A stretch of 64,000 bases of DNA from contig NZ_JABACJ020000019.1 of the NCBI RefSeq assembly GCF_012524165.2, positions 38,539 to 102,538 of the forward strand, read 5' to 3'. Below the pieces are notes generated by a model that was not told the DNA's origin, searched no databases, and was given only the letters and a program-made list of their open reading frames with translations. Below, piece by piece: positions 1 to 8,944 of the stretch. The translations under genes were made by a program, and so were the position numbers. Positions within the stretch are counted from its first letter, which is position 1, and the number at the start of each line of letters is the position of its first letter. Source of the DNA: Faecalicatena faecalis. Lineage in GTDB: Bacteria; Bacillota; Clostridia; Lachnospirales; Lachnospiraceae.

Positions 1-1
1 T

Positions 2-448
2 CACAATGTACTGAAAAGGGATGAGAATTCCATAGTGACTACCAACAGCAGAGATCGGTACGTAATCGCCTGCCATAACTTCAAAAGGCTTTCCTCCCGC
101 TATGTATTTACAGAGGAAGATGAGATCAGAATCGAGGAGCTGGATGATTATATGGAAGACACAGACTCCATAAAGCTGAACTTTACATTAGACAATGTGA
201 AGAATGGAAGCTATCTTGTGAAGATCTATTATGTGAATAAAGAAAACGGAAGCGCCCAGGATATCTGGAAACAGATGGAGTATACCAAAGGGCTTGCCAG
301 AGATGAGATCGAGTATCTCAAGAAGAGCGCGATTCCCTGTATCGAGATGAAGAACATACAGGTAGACGACGGTGTACTTGAGATTGAAAATGTCCTGAAG
401 GCCCAGGAGATCCGGTTGCTGGATATTCAGTACCGGTATCACATGTAA
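2..448 (+). CDS. C-terminal fragment of a GH39-like beta-xylosidase
   Basis: The reading frame is already open at the left edge and ends with TAA at 448, so only about the last 148 residues are present. The GTG at 35 is unlikely to be the real start because the frame continues upstream of it. The fragment contains a stretch starting DRYVIACHNFKRL and then an acidic beta-rich segment (EEDEIRIEELDDY). This resembles the accessory beta-sandwich after the catalytic barrel in family 39 glycoside hydrolases (xylan beta-xylosidases), including the Clostridia forms fused to AraC regulators. No catalytic residue lies inside the window, so the assignment rests on general resemblance only. A strong terminator follows at 509, so it ends a transcription unit. 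Confidence 0.5.
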   Translation, partial: HNVLKRDENSIVTTNSRDRYVIACHNFKRLSSRYVFTEEDEIRIEELDDYMEDTDSIKLNFTLDNVKNGSYLVKIYYVNKENGSAQDIWKQMEYTKGLARDEIEYLKKSAIPCIEMKNIQVDDGVLEIENVLKAQEIRLLDIQYRYHM

Positions 449-785
449 ACGTATTGCATAAAATATCTATCGTAAAAATATATAAGCGTAAAATATGTCA
501 ATCTCAAAAGTAGCTGTACAAGCTTTAGAAAGTGCTTGTACAGCTGCTTTTTTGTTTTTTTATAAGTAGAATTCAAGGATTTGGGCATTCGTGTCCAGGC
601 AGGAGAACGGCTTGAGGATACTTGTTTTCCTGTAAAACAAAAAAGCGCGTACATTTTTTGCTCTGCACGTTTTCTATAGGAAAAACACAGCAATTATTTT
701 GTCTGAAACAGGGAAAATGCAGGGAAGAGAAAAGGTGGAAAAGGCAGTAGAATGAGTACATCAAGAAAGAAAACGGAGGTAAAAC
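449..785. other. intergenic region with terminator and leader
   Basis: This gap carries the terminator of the left-edge gene (separate entry), a small 7-bp inverted repeat with arms TTGTTTT and AAAACAA near 620-640, and AT-rich DNA before the flavodoxin gene. No convincing ORF or known RNA was recognised. The ribosome binding site of the next gene is the GGAGG at about 775. Confidence 0.5.
509..557 (+). terminator. rho-independent terminator
   Basis: A 12-bp perfect stem (AGCTGTACAAGC at 512-523 pairing with 534-545) has a 10-nt loop and is followed by GCTTTTTTGTTTTTTT. It terminates the left-edge gene. Confidence 0.9.
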
Positions 786-1748
786 ATGAGGGTATTAGGA
801 ATCTCCTTTGGGAGAAAGAATCAGCGCAGTGACGTGATGGTAAAAGAAGCATTGTTTGCAGCGAAGAAAGCGGGGGCAGAAGTCGAGTTCATTAACACGG
901 TAAGAATGGATATCGGACACTGCCGTGCCTGTGATTATTGCAGCAGGCTGCGTGATCAGGGTGAGCCGGAGATCCACTGCTGTATGAAGGATGATTATCA
1001 TATTCTGGAAGAAGCGTGCCTGAATGCAGATGGTATCATTATTGCCGCACCAGTATATGCGGTGGGAATCGTAGGACAGTTCAAGAACTTTGTGGACCGT
1101 TTCGGACCATCCCATGACCGCGCAGCACTGCTTGAAGAAAATAAGAAGAGAAAAGAAGAAGGAAAGCCGGAGCTTGATCCTAGATATTTCAAAGACCGCT
1201 ACACAGGCTTCATCTCTGTCGGCGGTGCTCAGACACATAACTGGGTATCATTAGGACTGCCGATGCTGGATCTGTTCAGCTTCTCATTCTGCATGAAATG
1301 CGTAGGACATGTGGATGCATATGATCAGGGAAGAACAGGGCATCCACTGTTTGACCAGGAGTTGATGGCAAAATGTGCCGAGCTTGGGAAAGCAGTTGCA
1401 GAGTCACTTGGAAAACCATATGATGATGTAGATACATGGGTCGGCGAAGAGGGCGTATGTCCGGTCTGCCACAATCCGCTTCTGAGCATGAATGGAACCA
1501 CACATGTAGAGTGTCCGATCTGCGGAATCTGGGGCAATCTGTCTGTAGACGGAGACAAGGTAAAAGTAGAATGGCCGCAGGAAGAAATCGACCGTGCGCG
1601 CAATACCAATATCGGAATCTACGAGCATTACAATGAGATTCAGAATATGATCAAGGTATGTGTGCCGAAACTGGTTGCAAATAAAGACACTCTTCCGAAG
1701 ATGATGGAAAAGTATATACATTTTGAGGAAACGATAGAGAACATGTAA
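786..1748 (+). CDS. flavodoxin-fold FMN reductase-like protein with C-terminal zinc ribbon
   Basis: A 320-residue protein. Residues 1-210 look like an NADPH-dependent FMN reductase/flavodoxin fold: the N-terminal strand VLGISFGRKNQRSD, a cysteine cluster (C46, C49, C52, then C65-C66), then ADGIIIAAPVY and GQFKNFVDRFG. The cysteines resemble the CxxCxxC region of iron-sulfur flavoproteins, but the spacing to the last Cys is longer, so cluster binding is uncertain. Residues 225-246 hold two CxxC pairs (CPVC and CPIC), a zinc-ribbon pattern not usual in this family. The ATG follows GGAGG. It lies 14 bp before a GPH-family transporter gene, so the two are probably one operon: import of a small glycoside or other organic compound and its reduction. 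The substrate is unknown. Confidence 0.7.
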   Translation: MRVLGISFGRKNQRSDVMVKEALFAAKKAGAEVEFINTVRMDIGHCRACDYCSRLRDQGEPEIHCCMKDDYHILEEACLNADGIIIAAPVYAVGIVGQFKNFVDRFGPSHDRAALLEENKKRKEEGKPELDPRYFKDRYTGFISVGGAQTHNWVSLGLPMLDLFSFSFCMKCVGHVDAYDQGRTGHPLFDQELMAKCAELGKAVAESLGKPYDDVDTWVGEEGVCPVCHNPLLSMNGTTHVECPICGIWGNLSVDGDKVKVEWPQEEIDRARNTNIGIYEHYNEIQNMIKVCVPKLVANKDTLPKMMEKYIHFEETIENM

Positions 1749-1762
1749 ATGAGGAGGAAATT

Positions 1763-3166
1763 ATGAAGGAGCAGAAACTTAATGCTTATGGCATGACGCC
1801 ATTGACTGCCAAGCATTATTTTGTATATGGGTTAGGAAACTTTGCATCACAGTTGTCCTGGACAATGGTCAGCACATATCTGTCTATTTTTTACACTGAT
1901 GTATTCGGACTTGGAACCGGTGCAGTTGCACTTCTGATGCTGATTGCAAAAGTGTGGGACGGAATCAATGATCCAATGATGGGAACCATCATGGAACGTA
2001 CACACACCAAACATGGAAGATTCAGACCATACATCTTCGTCGGTGCGATTTTCCTTGTTATCTTTACCGTACTGACCTTTACCGTACCGGGATTTGGCGG
2101 ACCGGCAAAATTAGCTTATGCTTATATTACATATATCGGCCTGGGTATGTCTTATACAGTAACAAACGTGCCATATCTTGCACTGCCGGTTGTTATGACA
2201 AGAGATCCTAAGGAAATCAACAAGCTGAATGCTGCACAGATGATGGGAATGACGATCGGACAGATCATTCTGAACCTGTTCGTACTTAAGCTGGTACTGT
2301 GGTTCGGAAAAGGAAACGAAGCAGCAGGTTACCAGAAGACAGCTATCATGCTTGCACTGATCGCACTGCCGATGTTCTGGGCAGTTGCCATTCTGTCAAA
2401 AGAAAGAATCACCGTAAAGAAAGAAGACCAGGGAAAAGTCAGCGAAGGCTTAAAGCTCATATTCAAGAACAAGAACCTTTTATGTGCCATGCTCTATTCT
2501 TTCTTCAACATGTTCGGTATGCTTGGACGTATCTCTGTCGCAGTTTACTTTTATCTGCACTGTGTACAGAACTTTACCTTCATCACTGTATTCATGATGA
2601 TGCAGATGATCGTCGGAACACTGATCATGCCATTTACACCAAAGATCATCGAGAGATTTGGAAAGAGAAATACAGCCATTATTTCCATGGTTATCCAGGG
2701 CTCTGCACTGATCATCCTCTTCTTCGGACCATATGAAAATATCGTATTTGACTTTGTAGTCCTGATTTATTACGGACTCGGATACGTAGCAGGTCCTTGT
2801 GGAGCAGGTATGATGGTAGATGCAATCGATGATTTTGATGACAAGCACGGATGCCGTAATGACGGTATGGCATTCTCCTTCCAGGGAACAGCCATCAAGA
2901 TCGCAACAGCAATTGCAAACTCTTTATTCCTCTTAGTAATGGGTGCATTCGGTTATGTAGGAGGCGGCGAGATCACTCCACACGTACAGACAGGTATCAA
3001 TATAGCAGCCAACCTGCTTCCAGGTATTGTATTCTTAATTGGAATCATCCCGCTTATAATCTATAACCTGGATAAACCGGGATATATGGATGGAGTCAGA
3101 GCAAGACTGACAGCAAGAGATAAAGCAAAACACACAATCGTAGCAGACGGTGAAATAGAAGAATAG
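1763..3166 (+). CDS. GPH-family (MFS) sodium/sugar symporter-like transporter
   Basis: A 467-residue polytopic inner membrane protein with about 12 predicted helices. The family is recognisable from the N-terminal YGLGNFASQLSW, the FYTDVFGLG segment, and the loop DGINDPMMG followed by HGRFRPYI, typical of glycoside-pentoside-hexuronide:cation symporters (the MelB/XynB/UidB group). It starts at an ATG behind AGGAGG, directly after the flavodoxin-fold gene, and a perfect hairpin terminator follows. Sequence alone does not show whether it carries a sugar or another amphipathic substrate. Pairing with a reductase rather than a glycosidase is atypical for a purely sugar role. Confidence 0.85.
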   Translation: MKEQKLNAYGMTPLTAKHYFVYGLGNFASQLSWTMVSTYLSIFYTDVFGLGTGAVALLMLIAKVWDGINDPMMGTIMERTHTKHGRFRPYIFVGAIFLVIFTVLTFTVPGFGGPAKLAYAYITYIGLGMSYTVTNVPYLALPVVMTRDPKEINKLNAAQMMGMTIGQIILNLFVLKLVLWFGKGNEAAGYQKTAIMLALIALPMFWAVAILSKERITVKKEDQGKVSEGLKLIFKNKNLLCAMLYSFFNMFGMLGRISVAVYFYLHCVQNFTFITVFMMMQMIVGTLIMPFTPKIIERFGKRNTAIISMVIQGSALIILFFGPYENIVFDFVVLIYYGLGYVAGPCGAGMMVDAIDDFDDKHGCRNDGMAFSFQGTAIKIATAIANSLFLLVMGAFGYVGGGEITPHVQTGINIAANLLPGIVFLIGIIPLIIYNLDKPGYMDGVRARLTARDKAKHTIVADGEIEE

Positions 3167-3188
3167 GAATTATTTTGCTCCATTATTG

Positions 3189-3232
3189 AAGTCCCCCGCT
3201 ATAATGCTGAATAGGCATAAGCGGGGGACTTC
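3189..3232 (+). terminator. rho-independent terminator
   Basis: An 11-bp perfect GC-rich stem (AGTCCCCCGCT at 3190-3200 with 3220-3230) has a 19-nt loop and is followed by TTCTTT. It ends the reductase/transporter operon. Confidence 0.85.
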
Positions 3233-3351
3233 TTTGAAAAGATGATTGCTGGATTCTTTCGTATCTTCGGAATTTGAGGTGTGCTCTCAATGGTATTGTA
3301 TTATAAAGGTTATGAAGTTTAGCACAAATCCACACAAAATGATGGCATTAT

Positions 3352-3359
3352 GGTATAAT
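3352..3359 (+). promoter_or_regulatory. extended -10 promoter element
   Basis: TGGTATAAT supplies a TGn extension and a consensus -10 about 48 bp before the binding-protein gene. No good -35 is visible 17 bp upstream, as is usual for extended -10 promoters. Confidence 0.5.
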
Positions 3360-3406
3360 TCTATAAAATAAGCCGATGTTGAATTTCCCTGGCCAATGAG
3401 AGGATA

Positions 3407-4726
3407 ATGAGAATGAAAAGAAGAGGTATGTGTTTTACAGCAGTGACTGTTTTGGTTTCTATGCTGCTTGGCGGATGTAAGGGAAGTTCAGATCCGGATT
3501 CCCTTAAGATTAAGGAAACAAAGAAAGAAAAGACCGTGCTGACCATGTTCCTGCCCATGGATGGAACTGGACAGGCAGTTTCCACATATCGGAATGCAAT
3601 TGCAGATTATAATAAGACTCAGGAAGAGGTTGAGATCCGGGTAGATGGGATTCCGACTGCTGATGGCTATAATGAAGCACTGGAACGCAGATTGAAAGAA
3701 GGAGGAGAGGGGGCCGACCTCTTTGTGGTCAATGCAGACAGCGTAAAGGGGCTGTATGAAGATGGCTATTTTATGGATCTGTCCGACCTGTCTGTGTATG
3801 ATCAACTCAATGAAAATGCAAAGATGCAGTCTAAAATAGGTGATATTGTATATACGATTCCATTGCAGATGACAGCCTATGGGCTTTATGTGAACGTGGA
3901 GATACTTAAAGAGTTCGGTCTGGAAGTACCTCAGAACCGGGAGGAATTCCTGCATTGCTGTCAGGTGCTCAAAGATGGCGGGATTACCCCAATCAGTCTG
4001 AACCGCTGGTATGCGTTGACAACATATACGATGGGTGCGGGGCTGGCACCTATTTATCAGGCAGAGAATAAGGATGAAATTATCGCTGGATTAAATGATG
4101 GCAGTGTAAAAATCGGAGATTATATGGTGGAGGGATTCCGCCTGTTCCAGGAATTAGTCCAGAAAGGGTATTATGGCGACAATATTACGGCTGCAGAGAC
4201 GGATAAAATCAGAGCTGGAATTCAGGGAATTGAGAAGTTTAGAAACGGAGAGAATGCCTTTTTAGCTTCTCCGCTTGGCACTGAGAAGGGGATAGATGAT
4301 GCTGGCGATGGGAAGATGGATTTTGTACAGATAGGATTTCCTGTACTTTCCGATGGTTCTGTCAGTATTCCATCCGCAGGTGCCAGACTATGTGTTAATG
4401 CGAAGGGGAAACATTCTAAAGAGGCTTACGCTGCAGCCGAATATCTGACAACGGTAAAGTTTCAGGATTTGGCGAATTCAGAGAGCGGCTATCCCTCCGC
4501 TGCTGTAGGAGACAAAAAGGATGAAATTGATGAAAGATGTATGTCTCTGTATGAAAAATCAATTGAACAAGGGCAGGTCCCGATTGAGGATATGTCTCTT
4601 CATTTTACTTATTGGGATACGATACGGGAGCTGTGCTTGAAGGTAATCGATGGTATGACGCCCGAGGAGGCTGCGGAGGAATATAACCAGATTCAGGCAG
4701 CACAGATTGAGGAGAACGGTCCTTAG
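3407..4726 (+). CDS. extracellular solute-binding lipoprotein (family 1)
   Basis: A 439-residue secreted lipoprotein. The signal peptide ends in a lipobox (SMLLGGC, Cys about residue 24), followed by a charged linker and a periplasmic-binding-protein fold of the family that serves oligosaccharide ABC importers. The segment EGADLFVVNADSVKGLYEDG matches the usual strand/hinge pattern of these proteins, although no ligand can be inferred. No permease or ATPase gene is adjacent. Instead it lies 20 bp upstream of a membrane-bound hybrid histidine kinase, suggesting that this binding protein presents ligand to the kinase rather than to an importer. The start is the ATG behind AGAGG; the methionine two codons later is a possible alternative. 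Confidence 0.85.
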   Translation: MRMKRRGMCFTAVTVLVSMLLGGCKGSSDPDSLKIKETKKEKTVLTMFLPMDGTGQAVSTYRNAIADYNKTQEEVEIRVDGIPTADGYNEALERRLKEGGEGADLFVVNADSVKGLYEDGYFMDLSDLSVYDQLNENAKMQSKIGDIVYTIPLQMTAYGLYVNVEILKEFGLEVPQNREEFLHCCQVLKDGGITPISLNRWYALTTYTMGAGLAPIYQAENKDEIIAGLNDGSVKIGDYMVEGFRLFQELVQKGYYGDNITAAETDKIRAGIQGIEKFRNGENAFLASPLGTEKGIDDAGDGKMDFVQIGFPVLSDGSVSIPSAGARLCVNAKGKHSKEAYAAAEYLTTVKFQDLANSESGYPSAAVGDKKDEIDERCMSLYEKSIEQGQVPIEDMSLHFTYWDTIRELCLKVIDGMTPEEAAEEYNQIQAAQIEENGP

Positions 4727-4746
4727 AAATTGCAGGTGATAAAGCT

Positions 4747-7254
4747 GTGAAAAATGCAGATAAGAACATTAAGAAATACCGAAGTGGTAAGCTTGTCCTT
4801 ATGATAGCAGCAATTATTTTTGTTGTGCTGGCCGCAGGAATCAGTACTAATCTGGTCGGCAGAATCCGGGAAAGGGTCAGGAGTACGTCTGTTCAGGTCA
4901 TTAGTGAGCTGACAGACAACAAGGCAAAAGTATTAGTTGATATTTTGAATGAAGCGGAGGATGATCTGCTTGTTCTTTCCAGATACTTGGGCGAGGAAAA
5001 GGAAACCGTTCGTCAGGTACAGATTATTGACCAATTCCAGGCAACACATTCCCTGGAGGCATTGGCTGTCCAGGATGCCAATGGGAATGATATTTATGGG
5101 AACGTGGACGAGATGTGTATGAATGGAATTCCCGAGGAATTTGATGAGGCGCTCGATGTGGGTCCTTTAGAGGCCGTATGGGATACTGCGCTTGATTTAA
5201 GTGGCAGGCGTATGGTCCTATTTGGCGTGTCCATACCTGGCGGAGGCTGTATCTATGGAGCGTTAGGGGCGGAGAGTCTGGAGAATGCCTATGGAGAGAC
5301 CACCTACGTGGATGAAGGATATAGCTACATCGTAAAGAAGGATGGAGATATCGTCCTTCCCCCTGTTCGTTATAGTTATGAACAGATTTATATGAACATT
5401 GAAAATCTTTTAAAGGCCAATGGAAACGAGAAAGAAAAAGTAAATGCCTTCATGAAATCTCTGAATAGTGGAGATACGGGGTCTGTTGTTTTTTCCTTTG
5501 ATGGGAATGAGCAGTTGATTTGTTTTGAACCACTGGCACTGGATAAGGCATGGCAGATCATTACGGTCGTGCCGCTGGCTGCAGTAGAAGCAGATGGTCA
5601 CCAGATTATCAGGATGTCTGTATATATGGCGGTATGTATTGTGGCAGCACTGGCTTTAGTTCTGATCTGCGGGATTGCCTTCTTCTTTTTTAATCAGAGG
5701 AAGCAGAAAGAAAATGATAAGTTCCTCAGGAGGATTTACCAGGCTATTTCAGAGAACATTGATACCGTTATTTTCATTCTGGATGATGCATCCTCCACTC
5801 TGGATTATGTGTTCGAAAACAGTCAGAGGATATTGGGGATAGGTGCAGAAGAATTTATAGACCAGGTGGAACGTATTGACCATGGATTTCAGGTGAAGTT
5901 GGAGGAGCTTATGCAGATGGAACGGCCAAAGAAGTGGGCCGAGCGAGAACTGCAGGTCTATAATGACCGGATGAACCAGGATATGAGGCTGAAAGTAATC
6001 AGTTGTCCATTTTATCTGGGAGACTCCCGAAAATACATTTTTTCTGTGACGGATGTAACAGAAGAATATAAGTCCCGGGAAAATATTATTGCTGCGGTGA
6101 CGGCAGCAGAACAAGCCAACGCGGCAAAGAGCCAGTTCCTGGCCAATATGTCTCATGATATCAGGACGCCTATGAATGGAATCGTGGGCATGACCTCTAT
6201 TGCCATGATGAATCTGGACGACCGGGATAGAGTGGAGGACTGCTTAAAGAAGATTGACCTGTCCTCTAAGATGCTTTTAGGGCTCATTAATGACGTACTG
6301 GATATGTCTAAGATTGAGAGCGGCAAACTGGTCTTGAGCAGAGAACCGTTTGATTTGAAGGACTTTTTGGACAATATAGAGACTGTATTTCAAAATCAAT
6401 TTCATGCGAAAAATCAAGAGTTCAGCATGCAGGTTCAGATTGAACACAGGGAACTTTCAGGAGATAAGACAAGGCTGAATCAGATATTTGTCAACCTATT
6501 GTCCAATGCGGTGAAATTTACTCCCGAAAATGGAAAGATTACTCTTTTGGTACAAGAGCTGGGGCAGAGGCATACAGGGTTCGCAGCGTATCGTTTCCAG
6601 GTGACTGATACAGGGATTGGAATGGAGCCGGAATTTCTGAAAAGGATTTTTGATCCCTTTGAGAGGGCCGATGGAGGCATTGTGAACAGGACAGAAGGAA
6701 CTGGGCTTGGTATGGCGATCACGAAAAATCTTGTTACTGCCATGGGAGGCCAGATTTCTGTGGAAAGTAAGCCAGGACAGGGAACAACATTCTGTGTCGA
6801 GATGGAGCTTGCTTCTCAGGATACAAGCAGACTGGAAAGCAGTAGTATCAAAGAAGACCAGCAGTACTATGATTATTCGGCGAAGCGTTTTCTTTTGGCG
6901 GAGGATAATGAGTTGAACCGGGAGATTGCTGTTGAACTTTTAGGAAGCCGCGGTGCCATCGTGGAGTGGACTGAGAATGGAAAAGAGGCAGTGGATCGTT
7001 TTGTATCCAGACAGGAGGGCTATTATGATGCCATTCTGATGGATATCCAGATGCCTGTGATGAATGGATATGAAGCAGCCCAGGCGATTCGGGCATCCGA
7101 TCATCCCCAGGCAGCATCGATTCCAATCATCGCGATGACGGCCAATGCATATGTGGAAGATGTGAAGGCGGCAAAAGATGCGGGGATGAATGGTCATGTG
7201 GCGAAGCCGATTGATATAGATCAGATTTCAAGAGCATTGAGCGAAGCAATGTAG
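4747..7254 (+). CDS. hybrid sensor histidine kinase / response regulator
   Basis: An 835-residue membrane kinase. Order: TM helix about 18-35; extracellular sensor region about 36-285, probably Cache-like; TM2 about 290-315 ending in NQRKQK; a PAS-like stretch about 330-440; HisKA with SHDIRTP (phospho-acceptor His470); HATPase_c with NLLSNAVKFTP (N box), DTGIGM (G1) and GTGLGMAI (G2); and a C-terminal receiver with AEDNELNREI and phospho-accepting Asp766 in LMDIQMPVMNG, then Thr (AMTAN) and Lys (AKPID). It starts with GTG 20 bp after the lipoprotein gene. No Hpt or output domain is attached, so phosphate must pass on to another protein. The neighbouring lipoprotein may be its ligand receptor (inference). 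Confidence 0.9.
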   Translation: MKNADKNIKKYRSGKLVLMIAAIIFVVLAAGISTNLVGRIRERVRSTSVQVISELTDNKAKVLVDILNEAEDDLLVLSRYLGEEKETVRQVQIIDQFQATHSLEALAVQDANGNDIYGNVDEMCMNGIPEEFDEALDVGPLEAVWDTALDLSGRRMVLFGVSIPGGGCIYGALGAESLENAYGETTYVDEGYSYIVKKDGDIVLPPVRYSYEQIYMNIENLLKANGNEKEKVNAFMKSLNSGDTGSVVFSFDGNEQLICFEPLALDKAWQIITVVPLAAVEADGHQIIRMSVYMAVCIVAALALVLICGIAFFFFNQRKQKENDKFLRRIYQAISENIDTVIFILDDASSTLDYVFENSQRILGIGAEEFIDQVERIDHGFQVKLEELMQMERPKKWAERELQVYNDRMNQDMRLKVISCPFYLGDSRKYIFSVTDVTEEYKSRENIIAAVTAAEQANAAKSQFLANMSHDIRTPMNGIVGMTSIAMMNLDDRDRVEDCLKKIDLSSKMLLGLINDVLDMSKIESGKLVLSREPFDLKDFLDNIETVFQNQFHAKNQEFSMQVQIEHRELSGDKTRLNQIFVNLLSNAVKFTPENGKITLLVQELGQRHTGFAAYRFQVTDTGIGMEPEFLKRIFDPFERADGGIVNRTEGTGLGMAITKNLVTAMGGQISVESKPGQGTTFCVEMELASQDTSRLESSSIKEDQQYYDYSAKRFLLAEDNELNREIAVELLGSRGAIVEWTENGKEAVDRFVSRQEGYYDAILMDIQMPVMNGYEAAQAIRASDHPQAASIPIIAMTANAYVEDVKAAKDAGMNGHVAKPIDIDQISRALSEAM

Positions 7255-7318
7255 GAATTACAAAGAGATGTCCATTTCGTTTTAAAGACGGAGTGGGCAT
7301 TTGTTTTATCCGATTATA

Positions 7319-7348
7319 TTGGAAATAATAGAGAGAATCCATTATAAT
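7319..7348 (+). promoter_or_regulatory. sigma-A type promoter of the YesM/YesN unit
   Basis: TTGGAA (7319-7324), an 18-bp spacer and TATAAT (7343-7348), upstream of the kinase gene. A weak G.U-rich hairpin at about 7265-7295 just before it may terminate the preceding kinase gene. Confidence 0.55.
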
Positions 7349-7429
7349 AGAACTGTTAATTTACATCGTTCAGGTCTATAAGCGTTACAAAGTATGGGTA
7401 AGCGGGGAAAGATAAGTGGGGAAAGCATC

Positions 7430-8944
7430 GTGAAAAAGAGAAACAAAGCAACTGCAAAATATCCTTCAAACAGGGTTCGTTTTTCAATTAAGAACAAGAT
7501 TCTTCTGCTTGTGTCAATGGCAGCAATCCCGTTTTTAATTCTGGCATTATGCATTTTGATATCTATGTCGAGATATAACCGGACGTACGATGAAATTGTG
7601 GATAATCTTACAGTGGCCAACAGCTATAACATAAGTTTTAAAGAAGAGATGGACGAGAGCCTGTATAAAATTGTGGTCGGATATACCACATTCGAGACAA
7701 TCGCAGAGGAGAATGAATTAAAAGACCCTTATATTTTAATTAAAGATCTGCGTAACAGATTTACAGAGCTTGAGAAGGTGACGATAGATGAAGAGAGCGC
7801 CATATGGCTTGCGAGCCTTCTTCGTAATCTGGATACGCTGGAGGAGAGGGTAGATGACATTGTAGAAAATGTAGAAGCAGGCGGGCATTATGAGGAGAAT
7901 ATAAAGGAGCTGGACAATAATATTTATATTCTGACAGAGCTGATACAGGATGACATCCAATATTATATTTATTATCAGACACAGAGCATGGATACGGTGT
8001 CTAACAGACTGAATCATCAGATCAGGGTCTTTGCCATTATCAGCACGGTATTATTGATATTCTTTTCGATCGTAGTAATCACGCTGGTCATCTGGGCGGT
8101 AACTAGAATCCTGACACCGATTCAGAGCTTATATTGTGCAGCAGAAAAAATAGCAGAAGGGGATTTTGAGGTAAGGGTGAACACCGACAGCAATGACGAA
8201 CTGGCCGTACTGTCACAGGGGTTCAATGACATGGCAGGGAATATAGAGATTCTGGTCGGTCAGATCAGAGAGGATGAGCAGAAAATGCGGCGTGCGGATC
8301 TCAGACTTCTGCAGGAACAGATCAATCCTCATTTTCTGTATAATACGCTGGACAATATTGTATGGCTGATTGAAGCAAATTCCCCAGAGCAGGCAGTTGA
8401 AATGGTAATCACTTTGTCAGACTTCTTTAGGGTAGTGCTCAGCAAAGGGAAAGAGTTCATCTCTATTAAACAGGAAGAACAGCATATCCGCAGTTATCTC
8501 AAGATACAAGAAAAGCGTTATCATGATATTTTGGAATATGATATCCAGATCGATCCGGTATTGTATGATTATCAGATATTAAAACTGACCCTGCAGCCAT
8601 TAGTCGAGAATGCACTTTATCATGGAATCAAGTATAAGCGTGCAAAAGGTTATATTCATATTTACGGGGAAAAGGAAGATGGACTGATACGTCTGATTGT
8701 CAGGGACAGCGGAGTCGGCATGGAGAAGGCGGAGCTGGAACAGTTGCGCAAAGAAATCACCCAGCCATGCCAGGAGACGGAAAAGGGCTTTGGTCTTGCA
8801 AATGTGAATGAGCGCATTAAGATGTATTTTGGAGCAGAATATGGAATGCAGATTGATTCAGAAAAGGGAAAAGGGACAACTTGTGTCATTACGATTCCTG
8901 CAATCAGGATTGATGAAAAGCAGAGTGAGAGGTCAAGAGGATAG
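7430..8944 (+). CDS. YesM-type sensor histidine kinase
   Basis: A membrane histidine kinase of the LytS/YesM class. TM1 is in KILLLVSMAAIPFLILALCI. An extracellular helical region follows, then TM2 in VFAIISTVLLIFFSIVVITL, a HAMP domain (about residues 225-275 of the frame, ILTPIQSLYCAAEKIAEGDF), the His_kinase motif INPHFLYNTLDN with the phosphorylated His, and an ATPase domain with LVENALYHGIKYK and DSGVGM. I prefer the GTG at 7430, 6 nt after GGGGA. The in-frame ATG at 7394 has no ribosome binding site and would add 12 residues. It is the first gene of a kinase - binding lipoprotein - AraC-type regulator unit. The lipoprotein start codon follows its stop directly, implying coupled translation. 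Confidence 0.9.
   Translation: MKKRNKATAKYPSNRVRFSIKNKILLLVSMAAIPFLILALCILISMSRYNRTYDEIVDNLTVANSYNISFKEEMDESLYKIVVGYTTFETIAEENELKDPYILIKDLRNRFTELEKVTIDEESAIWLASLLRNLDTLEERVDDIVENVEAGGHYEENIKELDNNIYILTELIQDDIQYYIYYQTQSMDTVSNRLNHQIRVFAIISTVLLIFFSIVVITLVIWAVTRILTPIQSLYCAAEKIAEGDFEVRVNTDSNDELAVLSQGFNDMAGNIEILVGQIREDEQKMRRADLRLLQEQINPHFLYNTLDNIVWLIEANSPEQAVEMVITLSDFFRVVLSKGKEFISIKQEEQHIRSYLKIQEKRYHDILEYDIQIDPVLYDYQILKLTLQPLVENALYHGIKYKRAKGYIHIYGEKEDGLIRLIVRDSGVGMEKAELEQLRKEITQPCQETEKGFGLANVNERIKMYFGAEYGMQIDSEKGKGTTCVITIPAIRIDEKQSERSRG

Noticed and set aside
7265..7295. terminator after the hybrid kinase
   Set aside because: The stem depends on several G.U pairs and lacks a good T run, so it is mentioned only with the following promoter.
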